A stretch of 64,000 nucleotides of DNA from Pseudovibrio sp. Tun.PSC04-5.I4 (GCF_900104145.1 NZ_FNLB01000008.1:62001-126000), one strand, 5' to 3'; shown: positions 50,823-60,598, numbered from the stretch's first letter. Made by a program: numbers and translations. Notes: generated from the letters alone by a model not told the origin.

Positions 50823-52025
50823 TTGACCGAGGTAACTGTTCAGAACAAAAACTTGTATGCTGAGCTTCACATGATCAGTCCGGGTTACGGTTCATCCTCT
50901 TCACTTCTGTTAGATATCATTCTCCCCATCGCAGCAGATGCAAAACCTGAAACAATTCTCGATTATGGATGTGGTAAAAGTTCGCTGGTGGAAGAGGTTG
51001 CAGGCAAGCTGCACTGCAAAGCCCATCGCTATGATCCTTGCATTGAGGAATATAGCCGGATTACGCAAGGCCGGTTTGATCTCGTTCTCAACACAGATGT
51101 TCTGGAGCATGTACCCGAAACGGAACTGGATTCTGTGCTGGCAGATATAAAAAGCAAATCAGATAAAGTGATCTTCCATATACCCACAGTACATGCCGCC
51201 GCCATCTTACCTGACGGATCCAACGCCCATTGCACCGTACGACCCTCGCCATGGTGGATACAAAAACTCACCGGGTTTTTTGAGTATATTGAGACCTTCC
51301 GCAGCACCTCGAACGACGAGCAATTCTATGTTACATGGCCACTTTCTGAGGACGCGCGCAGCAGCTTAAAGCGCGTGTATCGTAAGCGTAGGCTGGCCAA
51401 TTCAATATCCAAACGCAAGCACGTCCTCGCTGTGCTCAAGCGCAGACTATTTGAAGGCTATGTTTCAACCGCTGAATTGCGGAAAGACATCGCTGGCAAG
51501 CGGATTGCCGTTGTTGGCAACGCCCAATCGCTTAGTGCAGGGAATCATGGGTCAGAAATAGATCAGCACGATCTGGTTATGCGTCTGAATCGCTGCGTCA
51601 TTCCTCACACCCGCACCCATGGCCAAAAGATATCCTGGGTTGTGACATGTCAGGAATTCCCCAAGGGTTTCGTTTGTTCCAAAAGAATTCAACGCGTTAT
51701 TTGGACCCACGCCAGCAAGGTGTTCTCTCTGCCCAAATGGCTCTCCCATCACACAGGACTGGTTTACCTCCTGCAAAAAAGCCAACTCAGTCGCTATCAC
51801 GCTCGTATAAACTGGAAGCCTAGCACTGGCTTTCGGTTATTGTGCCTGCTTGAAGAACTGGGAGGATATGACCAGATCAACATCTACGGTTTTGACTTTT
51901 TTGTAACGCCAACCAACACCAATCACATTGAGTGCGAAGAGGCGCGCAGGAACCATAATTACACAGGCGAACGAGAGGAGGTCATGAACTGGATCGCCAG
52001 AGACCCCCGCGTTACGTTGAAATAA
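50823..52025 (+). CDS. bifunctional protein: SAM methyltransferase domain + GT29 sialyltransferase-like domain
   Basis: About 400 residues from TTG 50823, chosen because GGGAGA lies 5 bases ahead; the frame is open further upstream to 50751. Residues ~35-195 form a class I SAM methyltransferase (ILDYGCGKSSLVEEV, LVLNTDVLEHV). Residues ~240-400 carry marks of GT29 enzymes: IAVVGNAQSLS...IDQHDLVMRLNRC like sialylmotif L, and PSTGFRLLCLLEELGGYDQI then YGFDFF like sialylmotif S. The HNYTGERE stretch near the end could hold the motif VS His. No TM anchor is seen. It may both methylate and transfer a sugar on a surface glycan. Sialic-acid use is not shown, since no CMP-sialate genes are here. Convergent with the Crp/Fnr gene. 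Confidence 0.8.
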   Translation: MTEVTVQNKNLYAELHMISPGYGSSSSLLLDIILPIAADAKPETILDYGCGKSSLVEEVAGKLHCKAHRYDPCIEEYSRITQGRFDLVLNTDVLEHVPETELDSVLADIKSKSDKVIFHIPTVHAAAILPDGSNAHCTVRPSPWWIQKLTGFFEYIETFRSTSNDEQFYVTWPLSEDARSSLKRVYRKRRLANSISKRKHVLAVLKRRLFEGYVSTAELRKDIAGKRIAVVGNAQSLSAGNHGSEIDQHDLVMRLNRCVIPHTRTHGQKISWVVTCQEFPKGFVCSKRIQRVIWTHASKVFSLPKWLSHHTGLVYLLQKSQLSRYHARINWKPSTGFRLLCLLEELGGYDQINIYGFDFFVTPTNTNHIECEEARRNHNYTGEREEVMNWIARDPRVTLK

Positions 52026-52040
52026 CGCGCCACTCTCACC

Positions 52041-52715
52041 TCAAACTTCAGTCGCGGCCAACTTCTCTAACCCTGCCCGGTCGATAAGCTCCACAGCTCC
52101 GCGGGATTGCGTGACCCAGTCGCGGCGTTGGAATTCGCGAAGTTGACGGGAGATCACTTCGCGGGCAGTGCCCAGTTCCGCTGCCATTTGCTGGTGTGTT
52201 GTCGCAACTGTATTGCCCTCGCCAGCCAGCTCAATCAGCTTTTGCGCTAGGCGAATATCCATGCGCTGGAACGCGATCTCTTCAATCACGAGGAACAGAT
52301 CGGTGATACGTTTGGAATAGGCGGAGAACACGAAGCGGCGGAAGGTTTCGGACTGGGCGATCAAATCATCAAACACCAACCGCGGAATAGCTACCGCCTG
52401 CACATCAGTCTCAGCAATGCCCTCAGCCGAGTAATCCTCATAGGCCAGCAGGCAAGCCGTGGTCAGTACGCAGCTTTCTCCTGCATGAACGCGGTAGAGA
52501 ATGATTTCGCGGCCACCCTCGGAGAGCTGTTGCACACGTACGCAACCGGAAAGCAGAAGGAGCAGGTTTTCCGGCGCTTTACCGGGTCCGAAAATCACCG
52601 TATCTTTGGGAACCGACACAATCGTACTGCGGTTGATCAAGATTTCGCGGATATGGCTTTTAAGCTGTGAAAGCCCCCGAAACTGATCAATCCAGCTTGT
52701 CGCCGCAACACTCAT
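52041..52715 (-). CDS. Crp/Fnr-family transcriptional regulator
   Basis: 224 residues. An N-terminal cyclic-nucleotide-type sensor barrel (~25-140; FGPGKAPENLLLLLSGCVRV) is followed by a dimer helix and a winged helix-turn-helix (~165-215; THQQMAAELGTAREVISRQLREF). There is no N-terminal Cys cluster for an iron-sulfur centre, so it is not a classical Fnr; two Cys residues (LLSGCVRV, GESCVLTTACLL) could sense thiol chemistry. It may control the sulfide operon on its other side, based on proximity alone. Confidence 0.9.
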   Translation of the reverse strand: MSVAATSWIDQFRGLSQLKSHIREILINRSTIVSVPKDTVIFGPGKAPENLLLLLSGCVRVQQLSEGGREIILYRVHAGESCVLTTACLLAYEDYSAEGIAETDVQAVAIPRLVFDDLIAQSETFRRFVFSAYSKRITDLFLVIEEIAFQRMDIRLAQKLIELAGEGNTVATTHQQMAAELGTAREVISRQLREFQRRDWVTQSRGAVELIDRAGLEKLAATEV

Positions 52716-52865
52716 GAAACATCCCTTCCCAGCAATATGTAGAATCTTTTTCTACTTTTTGCGAAAACTTTGCAAGAACTAGTTGAATATCAGTGGTTTA
52801 TTCGATCAGTGAAGGACTTAATCTGGAAATTTCTTTTCGCTCGAGTGGTAATCCCTCCCCGATAT

Positions 52866-52949
52866 TTAATCGAGTTTAAAAATGGAGATGAAGTTGCCTC
52901 ATATTGAAGACCGACTTGATGAAAAAATTTCATTTTAGCGACGTGCAGA
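52866..52949 (+). mobile_element. IS3-type left end and start of OrfA, cut by the IS6 element
   Basis: TTTAATCGAGTTTAAAAATG leads into CCTCATATTGAAG and a frame MKKFHFSDVQR at 52917, like the OrfA start MKKSRFHDAQI at 62408. It ends exactly where the IS6 inverted repeat begins at 52950. Confidence 0.6.
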
Positions 52950-53137
52950 GGTTGTGTCGCAAAGTTTTTGTTTGGGCGCAATGCGCCTATGACGTAGATA
53001 CAATTATCCCGCGAGCACCATGAACTGACGGTATGCAGGAACGCATTGCTGCCCCAGTTGGCCTTTTCTAATGATGTCGGCGGTTTCAATACCATCAGTC
53101 GAGTAGGCCGGGGGGATTTCACCCCCAGCCTCTCACA

Positions 53138-53171
53138 GAACCGTACGTGAACCTCTCAGCTCATACGGCTC
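53138..53171 (-). ncRNA. group II intron domain V
   Basis: The 34-base hairpin starts GAGCCGTATGA and ends TTCACGTACGGTTC, the conserved catalytic domain V of bacterial group II introns. It begins 7 bases after the maturase stop codon. Domain VI (GGCTGGGGGTGAAATCCCCC) follows. Confidence 0.92.
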
Positions 53172-53178
53172 TTCCTGT

Positions 53179-54417
53179 TCAGCCAAAGCGATACAGTTTC
53201 CAATGCACAAGCAACTCTGGGGATTGCTTACGCAACCGCCCAATGAATGCTTTGCTCTGTCGGTAACTACGTCGCAGCTTCTTATATTTCTGCCGAGCCC
53301 ATCTGATCAGCGCAAATTCGAGCAAGTTATAAATGCGAGAGAGTTCCCGCCTGCCGAAATGTCCATAGTACCCTATCCACCCAGCCACAACCGGGTTCAG
53401 CACACGCGCAATATCTTCAATAGAACGCCCGCTCCATCTTTGAAGTTTCCACTTCCTGATGACCGTACCGATCCGTTTAAGAGCCTTGCGACTAAGTGCA
53501 GGTGTATATCCAATGGATACCATTCCATGCTTTGGCATGACCCGTCTTGGCCGGAAGGTGAAGCCTAGAAAGTCAAAACTGATCTCAGGATAGGCTCCCT
53601 TACGGTATCTATCCTTACAGTAAACAATCTTAGTTTTCTGCGGGTGGAGGGATAAGTGGCATTCCTTCAAGCGTTGCTCTAACGCTTCCAATAGTGTTTC
53701 CGCTTCACCTTGAGAAGCACAATGGTAGACGCCATCATCCGCATACCGTTCAAAACGAACCTGCGGAAAGTGACGGCTTACCCAGACATCGAGCGCATAG
53801 TGCAGAAACAGGTTTGCCAGCAAGGGGCTTACAACACCACCTTGTGGCGTACCGACAGTTCTGCTTTCTGTTGTTCCATCGGGATAGACAACAGGCGCTT
53901 TCAGCCATCTCTCGATGTAAAGCAGCACCCACTTGTTCTGGGTGTGTTTCTTGACTGCCTTCATCAGGAGATCATGATGAAGGGTATCGAAGAACCCCAT
54001 TATATCCAGATCCACCACCCAGTTATACTTCCAGCAGCGCTGCCGGGTCTGGCCAACAGCATCGATTGCTGACTTTCCAGGCCGGTAAGCATAGGAATTG
54101 GGATGGAAGATTGGATCAATCTGCGGTTCCAACACCAGTTTGACAACCGTTTGAGCCACCCGGTCTCCCACTGTGGGAATGCCAAGGGGTCGTGTGCGGC
54201 CATCATCTTTGGGTATATCCACCCTGCGAACAGCAGGCGGAAAATAGGAACCTGACGACATCCGATTCCATATCTTGTACAAGTTCTTCGGCAGATCAGC
54301 CTCAAACTCTTCCAAGCTTACAAGATCAATCCCATAGGTTCCTCTATTGGCTTTAACTCGCTTCCACGCTTCCCAGACAAGCTGTTTGGAAACATCGAAG
54401 GGCTTTGTGTTTGTCAT
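53179..54417 (-). CDS. ltrA: group II intron reverse transcriptase/maturase
   Basis: 412 residues from ATG 54417 (MTNTKPFDVSK); an upstream in-frame start at 54585 is inside structured intron RNA and is unlikely. RT motifs are ANRGTYGIDLVSLEEFE (RT0-1), RPLGIPTVGDRVAQ (RT2), GTPQGGVVSPLLANLFLHY (RT4) and the active site YADD. A maturase domain X lies near 340-400 (GYYGHFGRRELSRIY). There is no C-terminal HNH endonuclease, so mobility would need another primer. It helps the intron RNA fold and copies it into new targets. The gene is intact. Confidence 0.95.
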   Translation of the reverse strand: MTNTKPFDVSKQLVWEAWKRVKANRGTYGIDLVSLEEFEADLPKNLYKIWNRMSSGSYFPPAVRRVDIPKDDGRTRPLGIPTVGDRVAQTVVKLVLEPQIDPIFHPNSYAYRPGKSAIDAVGQTRQRCWKYNWVVDLDIMGFFDTLHHDLLMKAVKKHTQNKWVLLYIERWLKAPVVYPDGTTESRTVGTPQGGVVSPLLANLFLHYALDVWVSRHFPQVRFERYADDGVYHCASQGEAETLLEALEQRLKECHLSLHPQKTKIVYCKDRYRKGAYPEISFDFLGFTFRPRRVMPKHGMVSIGYTPALSRKALKRIGTVIRKWKLQRWSGRSIEDIARVLNPVVAGWIGYYGHFGRRELSRIYNLLEFALIRWARQKYKKLRRSYRQSKAFIGRLRKQSPELLVHWKLYRFG

Positions 54418-55620
54418 TAAGTCATCCCGTTGCCGGTTGTTTAATAATTTCCACTGAACAGGGCAGCCCCTTCGCTCCGGGTCCATTAAAGACCTTTCCT
54501 CACTACTACGGACTGCTCCGCCCCTGTGCCCGGTCTTGGTACTCAGGCTCTTGCAGGTCCTCTGCTTGAGCTTCTCCCTTAGCACCCGGACGACAGGTTC
54601 TCACGTTCCGTGCATAAGCCTGTATCAAGGTCGCGCCGTCTTTATGCCGGATGCCGCTCAGCCAGTAATCAGGTAGCCGCTGAACTAATCCCAACTACCC
54701 ACTTGTAGCTGGTTTTGACATCATCTAGCCATTTCGACACCTCATCAACGGTTCACTTGCGTTCGCCTCCTTTGATACGCACCTGACATTTCTAGAATGC
54801 CTTTTCCTTAACGCTCACCACCATGGCTCTTAACCACAGCAGCTTAAGGTGGTTTGGAACCTCCTCCTGAAAGACGGTTCCGAGGGGCCTACCCTCATCT
54901 TACACACAGTTCGTCTCCGAAGAGACTTCGTGACACACAACGTGGCCTTGGCAGAGTGGAAGGCCTTAAACCCCATAGTCGGTCCGGTTAACCACTTGAT
55001 GAACCGTTGGTCCTGCTCAATGATCCTGTTGAAGTCTTTGACCTGAAGGATGTCGATGAACGCCCGCCAGTTGCCTGTGAGGAGCAAATAAAAATTGATA
55101 TTTGTCAGCCCAGCACGATTGGCTCCGCTCTTGTCCATGACAACTTTCTCCGGCAGGCGATTGCTGCCAATAGCGTTTTCAAAAAAAGTCGTAGCCGCAG
55201 CCTCATCGCGGGTCGTTGAGAGCATAAAATCAACGGTATCCCCATGCTCATCAAGGGTACGATACAGGTACACCCATTCGCCCTTAATCTTGATATACGT
55301 CTTGTCCTTCCGCCAAGAGGTGTCCACTTTGCGTTTTTATTTTCGGGCCTCTACTGCAATCAGCGGCGCGTACTTCACACCCCAGCGATTAAGGGTGGCC
55401 TGATCAACCTCAACACCCCGTTCCTCCACGACTTCTTCAAGATCGCGGTAGGAACGGCATAGCGAACGTAGAAAAACACCACATACAGGGTAACATCTTT
55501 AGGATAGTGGGTACCTTTTAAGCTGCTCAAAGCAGGAAACCTTGGAGCGTGAAATTGGAGCGAACTCTTCGAAACTGAAGAGGAGGAAACTGCAAATCGA
55601 CCAAACTTTGCGACACTACC

Positions 55621-56036
55621 TTAGACAGCATGGTAACCTTGGCAATGAGGCTGGCGTGCTTTTCCTGTTCAACAGGACCACCTTCGGATAGATTAAGCTC
55701 AATAAAAATGTAGTATTTTACTATTTTATACTGATCAATTACTGCATAATTTACATATTCATCACCGTTAAATACTATTTAACAAATAAAAGCTCTATTG
55801 ATGCATATACTCGATTCAATCATTATTACTGAAGTGAAAAAAATATTGCGTATCACCTCATGATTACTCAATTGAAAGCAGCGACTTTGTGTAACGCGAA
55901 GATATCCTAACAGATTACTGATGCGATTATCTGTGCTGAGGTCGTACGTATTCTAAGTACGTTCCTCCGTGAAGACTTTGCTCGATCGAACAACGGTCTC
56001 AAAACTGCTGTAACTGGCAAATGTGTGAGGGTTGAA
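55621..56036. promoter_or_regulatory. AT-rich leader of the autotransporter gene
   Basis: About 415 bp with no gene. The part 55690-55800 is very AT-rich. A short hairpin (ACGTA/TACGT) lies near 55947-55963. It should contain the promoter of the autotransporter. No known operator was recognised. Confidence 0.3.
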
Positions 56037-59000
56037 ATGTGGTACGGCGAGTGTCTTCTCGGAACAACTGCACTTGCGGGTCTCACTTTTACCTGCCTGA
56101 TTGGTCTCTCAGTCAATTTGGCTAATGCTCAGGAAATTGTGACCGGTACCGTAAACGTTCCGCCAGACATCATAGATGCGACCAATGGCATTTATGTGGG
56201 GTTTGGGACTGACGGAACGCTAAATATTTCCAACTCCGAAACGGTTAACTTCAGCGACTTCGTGGGTATTGGACAGATCAATGCCAACGGAGTTGTGAAT
56301 ATCACTGATAGCGCTTCCATGGTGCAAACCGGTTCAGTCTTTTCACTGCAAATTGGGACTACTGCAAATCAGGGAACTCTCAATCTTTCAAACAACGGCA
56401 GTTTCCTTGCTTCGCCAACCAGCATTGTCATTGGCAGCGGCGGGACGATTAATGTCGGCGGAGAACTCGGTAATGCAGCAGCAACACCTGGCATAATTGA
56501 TGCCCGAGATCTAATTTTCTTCAATGGTGCAACAGTTGTTTTTAACGCGATCAGTAGCGGGGGAGAGCATCTGATTGCTCAATTAGCCTCTTCCGAAGAC
56601 GGCGCTGGCGATATCTATTTTGAAGAAGGAACCACGCGACTTACATCCAACAACAAGTTGTTCCGAGGTAAGATGAACGTGGATGAAGGAGCAAACGTCG
56701 AATTCATCACCACGAACTCCGCCGGGAATGGGCAGTTTGAATTTACCGGCGGCAGTATCACCGCGATCGGAAGCACAACCATCAATGGCGACATTCTGGT
56801 CGTTGACGGACCAGAGTCGAGTGACGCCAACTTCATTAGCACATCCTCAGGAAACTTTGTTCTCGCTGGAGATATATCCGGCACCGGAGCCATCCGCTTT
56901 GCTGGCAATGGCACGACCACACTGACAGGAAACAATTCGTGGACTGGCGGAACAGATATCGATGGTACTGAAGTTATATTCTCAAGCAGCTTAAATCTTG
57001 GCAGCAGCGCAATTGAACTGAACAACGGCCATCTCACGTTCAATGGCAGCACAGCCACGATCACCAACCTCATTGATCTGGATGGGACGTCCGCCATCGA
57101 AGTCGGCTCTGGCGATATCCTTGCCATCGACAACGATATCAGTGGCTCCGGCAGGCTGAAGAAACTCGGCACAGGGTTGCTGGTGCTGGACGGTTCCGGC
57201 AGTAACTTTAGTGGCGGGCTCGATTTGGCGGAGGGCACAGTCCAGTTTGAAGCCGCCGCAAACATCGGCTCAGGAACAATCATCTATTACGGTGGCGACC
57301 TGATTTTTGTTTCAGGGTCAGATACTTCGATTGCGAACAACTTTGAAATGCACAATGACGGAACACTTGATGTCATTGCCGGGCGCACTCTTACGCTGAC
57401 AGGCAACATCATTGACGGCAGCTCAGCAGGTGCACTCACTATTGGTTTCGGCGGCACGGTTGACCTGCAAGGCAGCAATACATTTTCCGGCGGGCTTATT
57501 GTTCAGGAAGACAGTTCCGTCGTGTTCTCTGATTCTGATCGCCTTGGCAGCGGGACTGTCACTCTAAGTAACGGAAACTTGCTCTATACCGGTTCTTCGA
57601 ATGTAAACTTCTCAAATCTTTCGCTCGCCAGCAGCACCAGCAATACCATCGACATCGATGATATTGCTGTCGATATTGAGATATCCTCCAACTTGTCTGG
57701 CTCCGGGAGCCTTTTACTCGACGGCGGGAACTCCAACACACTTTCCGGCACAAATGGCTCATGGACAGGCGATTTATCTCTCACAGATACAGAGCTGAGA
57801 TTCAGTTCTGCTGAAAATGTCGGCAATGGCAATGGCACCATCACATTAAACTCATCATTCCTGACATTCACCGGAGGCAGTACGGTTACACTTTCCGATG
57901 TTGTTTTTTCTGGCGCGGGCAATGAGGTTAGCGCCACCGACAGCATTGGCATCATCAACATCATGTCGGGCCTGACTGGAGCAGATCAAATCAAGTTCAC
58001 TGGTCCAGGAGAAGTCAATCTGCTTGGCGACAACTCCGGTTATTCAGCTGATATCGAAATTGACAGCGGCTCCGTTGGTCTGGAAGGTTTTTCTACTTCG
58101 GCTATTGGTTCCGGTAATGTCATCTTGAATGGTGGCAGACTGTCTTATTTGGGTACAAGTGCTGAGGCAGTTGACACAACCACTTTGCAAGTAAGCAATG
58201 CGGCGAACGCCATCGACATAGCGAACCTTGGCGCTGCCCTCACCTGGACGGGGAACGCTTCTCCAGGCGGAGGTACTTTTGAGAAGGACGGTGCAGGTAC
58301 ACTTATTCTGTCAGATGGTACGAAAGACCTGCAAACGACGACCATCAACGGCGGCACGCTGCAGATCGGAGCATCCTCAGCCGACACCTCTGAGCTCGGA
58401 GGAGATTTAACCATCAACTCCGATGGCACGCTGGCAGGTTTTGGAACGGTAGACGGAACGGTCTCTCTTAACGGCGGCACCATTTCCCCCGGCGCCTCAT
58501 TCGGCAGCATCACTCTGGGCACCTTGGATGCCACCGCAACCGGCGGCACATTGGATATCGAGGTCGGCTATGATGCCAGCACCGGCGGTCGTTCAGTTGA
58601 CCAAATCTTGATTGCCGCTGGCGGCTCAGCTGATCTGACCAACATTGCTCTTAGCCTCACCCCGGTGATGGGACCGAACCCCATCCGCATCGGCGATGAA
58701 TTTGTTATCATTGACAGCCCTTCAACCACCGGCACCTTCTTATCCGTCAGCCACGACATGTTCATGTTAGATGTGAACGTGCTCTACGGCATCCCGGGAG
58801 AACCAGAGGATGTGGCCATCCAGTTCATTCGCAGCTCCAACAATTTCGAAAGTCTTGCAACAACACGCAACCAATATGCAGTGACCTCCGCGCTCGACAC
58901 CACAAACGAAACGGGAGACCTGTTCTCTCAACTGGCTCCGCTCACTAACGTCCAGATCGGGGCTCTCCTCGATCCGCTCTCGGGCGAGATCAACGCTTCA

Positions 59001-59951
59001 ACCCGTGCCATTTTGCTGGCCGACAGTCGCTTTGTCCGTCAGGTGGTCAACGACAGGCTCTACAAGGCCCACAGCGCTTTTACCGATGAGGTTGATGATG
59101 AGGACACCTCCACCCGCCGCGTCGGCCCCTATGCAATGTGGGGACAGGTCTATGGCAGCTGGGGTGAGTTCTTCTCGGACGGCAACGCCCGCACCACGGG
59201 CAGAAGCGTCGGCGGCTTGCTCGTGGGAGTGGACGCCTCGGTCTACGACATGATGCAGGTGGGTGTATTCACTGGCTTTGGCCGGACTTCTGTTAACATC
59301 AGCTCCATCGACGCTTCGTCAGACAGCGACACCTACACTGTTGGTGCTTATAGCAGCATCAACCCGATTGATGCAGTTCAGCTGCGCGGCGGCGTTGCAG
59401 GCACGTGGTACAGCATCACCACCGATCGTGATATCAACTTCGCACCTGAAGAGCGCCTCACATCGGATCAGTCCGCAGGCTCTTTGCAAGTATTTGGGGA
59501 GCTCGGCTACACCTTCTCCAACGCCTACGGCAATCTAGAGCCATTCGCTGGCATCGCTTATGCCTACCTCTCCGGCCCCGGGTTTAATGAAACAGGCGGC
59601 GTCGCAGCCCTGAAGGCAGACAGTCAATCAAACGACCTTACCTTCGTCACCCTTGGCACTCGCGGAGAGTTTGACCTCTCCAACTATCTTTATGGCGACA
59701 CCCGCTTCGTTGGTATGGCAGCATGGCAATATTCCACGGCTGATACGCTGGATTACACCCAAAGCTTCATAGACAGCGGCAACCCGTTCACAGTTGCCAG
59801 CGTGCCAATCGCCCGCAACGTGGCTCTGCTCGAAGTGGGTCTGGAATCCAACCTTGCCAGCAACATCCAGTTCAATCTCAACTACTATGGTTTACTGGCT
59901 GACGAAGCGGTGGACCACGGCGTCAACGCTCGTTTGTTCATCAACTACTAG
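56037..59951 (+). CDS. type V autotransporter (AidA-like passenger, beta-barrel)
   Basis: About 1304 residues from ATG 56037, 6 bases behind a GAGG box; GTG 56025 is also open. A signal peptide (LAGLTFTCLIGLSVNLANA) is cleaved near residue 32. The passenger (~33-930) is Gly/Ser/Asn/Thr-rich beta-helix sequence with autotransporter-associated repeats of the form GTGLLVLDGSGSNFSGGLDL and GAGTLILSDG. The barrel (~1020-1304) starts near MWGQVYGSWGEFFSD and ends in LFINY, with a final aromatic residue as expected for barrel assembly. It would place an adhesin-like or structural passenger on the cell surface. No protease or lipase motif was seen in the passenger. The preceding DNA is an IS element, so the gene may be acquired. 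Confidence 0.92.
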   Translation: MWYGECLLGTTALAGLTFTCLIGLSVNLANAQEIVTGTVNVPPDIIDATNGIYVGFGTDGTLNISNSETVNFSDFVGIGQINANGVVNITDSASMVQTGSVFSLQIGTTANQGTLNLSNNGSFLASPTSIVIGSGGTINVGGELGNAAATPGIIDARDLIFFNGATVVFNAISSGGEHLIAQLASSEDGAGDIYFEEGTTRLTSNNKLFRGKMNVDEGANVEFITTNSAGNGQFEFTGGSITAIGSTTINGDILVVDGPESSDANFISTSSGNFVLAGDISGTGAIRFAGNGTTTLTGNNSWTGGTDIDGTEVIFSSSLNLGSSAIELNNGHLTFNGSTATITNLIDLDGTSAIEVGSGDILAIDNDISGSGRLKKLGTGLLVLDGSGSNFSGGLDLAEGTVQFEAAANIGSGTIIYYGGDLIFVSGSDTSIANNFEMHNDGTLDVIAGRTLTLTGNIIDGSSAGALTIGFGGTVDLQGSNTFSGGLIVQEDSSVVFSDSDRLGSGTVTLSNGNLLYTGSSNVNFSNLSLASSTSNTIDIDDIAVDIEISSNLSGSGSLLLDGGNSNTLSGTNGSWTGDLSLTDTELRFSSAENVGNGNGTITLNSSFLTFTGGSTVTLSDVVFSGAGNEVSATDSIGIINIMSGLTGADQIKFTGPGEVNLLGDNSGYSADIEIDSGSVGLEGFSTSAIGSGNVILNGGRLSYLGTSAEAVDTTTLQVSNAANAIDIANLGAALTWTGNASPGGGTFEKDGAGTLILSDGTKDLQTTTINGGTLQIGASSADTSELGGDLTINSDGTLAGFGTVDGTVSLNGGTISPGASFGSITLGTLDATATGGTLDIEVGYDASTGGRSVDQILIAAGGSADLTNIALSLTPVMGPNPIRIGDEFVIIDSPSTTGTFLSVSHDMFMLDVNVLYGIPGEPEDVAIQFIRSSNNFESLATTRNQYAVTSALDTTNETGDLFSQLAPLTNVQIGALLDPLSGEINASTRAILLADSRFVRQVVNDRLYKAHSAFTDEVDDEDTSTRRVGPYAMWGQVYGSWGEFFSDGNARTTGRSVGGLLVGVDASVYDMMQVGVFTGFGRTSVNISSIDASSDSDTYTVGAYSSINPIDAVQLRGGVAGTWYSITTDRDINFAPEERLTSDQSAGSLQVFGELGYTFSNAYGNLEPFAGIAYAYLSGPGFNETGGVAALKADSQSNDLTFVTLGTRGEFDLSNYLYGDTRFVGMAAWQYSTADTLDYTQSFIDSGNPFTVASVPIARNVALLEVGLESNLASNIQFNLNYYGLLADEAVDHGVNARLFINY

Positions 59952-60598
59952 AGCGAGGCAAACCTCTGACCAATGCGACAGCTCCGTGAATTTGGGTCAT
60001 GAAACGGGCTCGAACGTCGGGCGCCTAGGGGCTGTAATTATTGAGTTGGCAATGCCCGTTGGTCCATTTTTTGTCCGTGCTTCAACTGAACATATCGCGC
60101 TCCCAGCGAAGACGTTCTCATTCTTCATAGGCAGATGGCAAGCTCTTTACTTGCATCCTCATGTGTCCTGCCAGTAAATCAGGATCCGTAAACTCCCTAA
60201 TCCAGTCGCGCAGGGTTGAACGTGTTGCCCTATAAAGTTCTCTGGTTCTGAACCTGACAAAAGTCCCACCAACGTTCCCAGGGCAGTCCAGTTGTTGCTG
60301 GTCTCAAAACTGTTTTCGCAAAAAAATGCTACTCCACAGGATTTTAGAGGCTTTCACAAACTACCGAGCCACACGACTTTGTTTATCGAGAAGTTAGGGG
60401 TAAAAAGGAGCGAAAGAACAAAATACGGATGAACTAGGTACCTACAAAAAGCCTTACCCTTCCGAGGAAATTGCATTAGCAACATAGTGAGGATGTGTTA
60501 CACGAGGACAGTTAACCAAAGCGCTTTAAACTCCCCATCAATCACACTCATAAGTATTTCGATATCTATTGCGGATGAACAGAACACGTAATTTGAAT
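59952..60598. other. 647-bp gap with decayed sequence, no intact gene
   Basis: A minus-strand frame at about 60300-60128 reads TRSTLRDWIREFTDPDLLAG and stops. The next upstream and downstream frames seem to continue it with shifts, so this is probably a broken gene I cannot name. The last 100 bp before 60599 should hold the promoter of the glycosyltransferase pair. Confidence 0.3.

Larger units (their letters stand above)
53098..54938 (-). mobile_element. group II intron, 1841 bp, with clear splice sites
   Basis: The 5' end reads GTGTGTC (54938 on, minus strand) and the 3' end CCTACTCGAC (ending 53098), both typical. Splicing joins ACGTT to TGATGG and restores the transposase frame. IBS1 in the 5' exon is CACGTT (54944-54939). 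Its exact complement AACGTG lies at 54607-54602 in a typical domain I setting (GGAACGTGAGAACC), giving a six-base EBS1-IBS1 pairing. Domains V and VI lie after the maturase gene. Confidence 0.9.
53006..55530 (-). pseudogene. IS6-family transposase, interrupted by intron, frameshift and stop
   Basis: From about 55530 the minus strand reads LKGTHYPKDVTLYVVFFYVR, then YRDLEEVVEERGVEVDQATL after a one-base shift near 55458. An in-frame TAA near 55337 follows (EARK*KRKVDTSW), then the catalytic region with VVMDKSGAN and IEQDQRFIK. At FHSAKAT the group II intron enters; past it the exon resumes as FDGIETADIIRKGQLGQQ and ends AYRQFMVLAG at 53006. Joining the exons exactly gives the normal IS6 C-terminus (GIE-x-AHMIRKGQ form). 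Confidence 0.85.
52950..55620 (-). mobile_element. IS6-family insertion sequence split by a group II intron
   Basis: The ends are inverted repeats: GGTTGTGTCGCAAAGTTTTT at 52950 and, on the opposite strand, GGTAGTGTCGCAAAGTTTGG from 55620. Total length is 2671 bp; without the 1841-bp intron it is 830 bp, the normal size for IS6. The transposase gene also carries a frameshift and a stop codon, so the element is dead. Confidence 0.85.

Noticed and set aside
52790..53122. 110-codon minus-strand frame at the left end of the IS6 element
   Set aside because: It starts inside the group II intron and reads the second exon in the wrong frame; spliced exon 2 ends at 53006.
54506..54694. Short frames at the 5' part of the group II intron
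   Set aside because: This region is structured intron RNA (domain I), including EBS1; no protein is expected.
56615..57283. 222-codon minus-strand frame inside the autotransporter gene
   Set aside because: It is a mirror frame of low-complexity repeat DNA, without start signals or family features.
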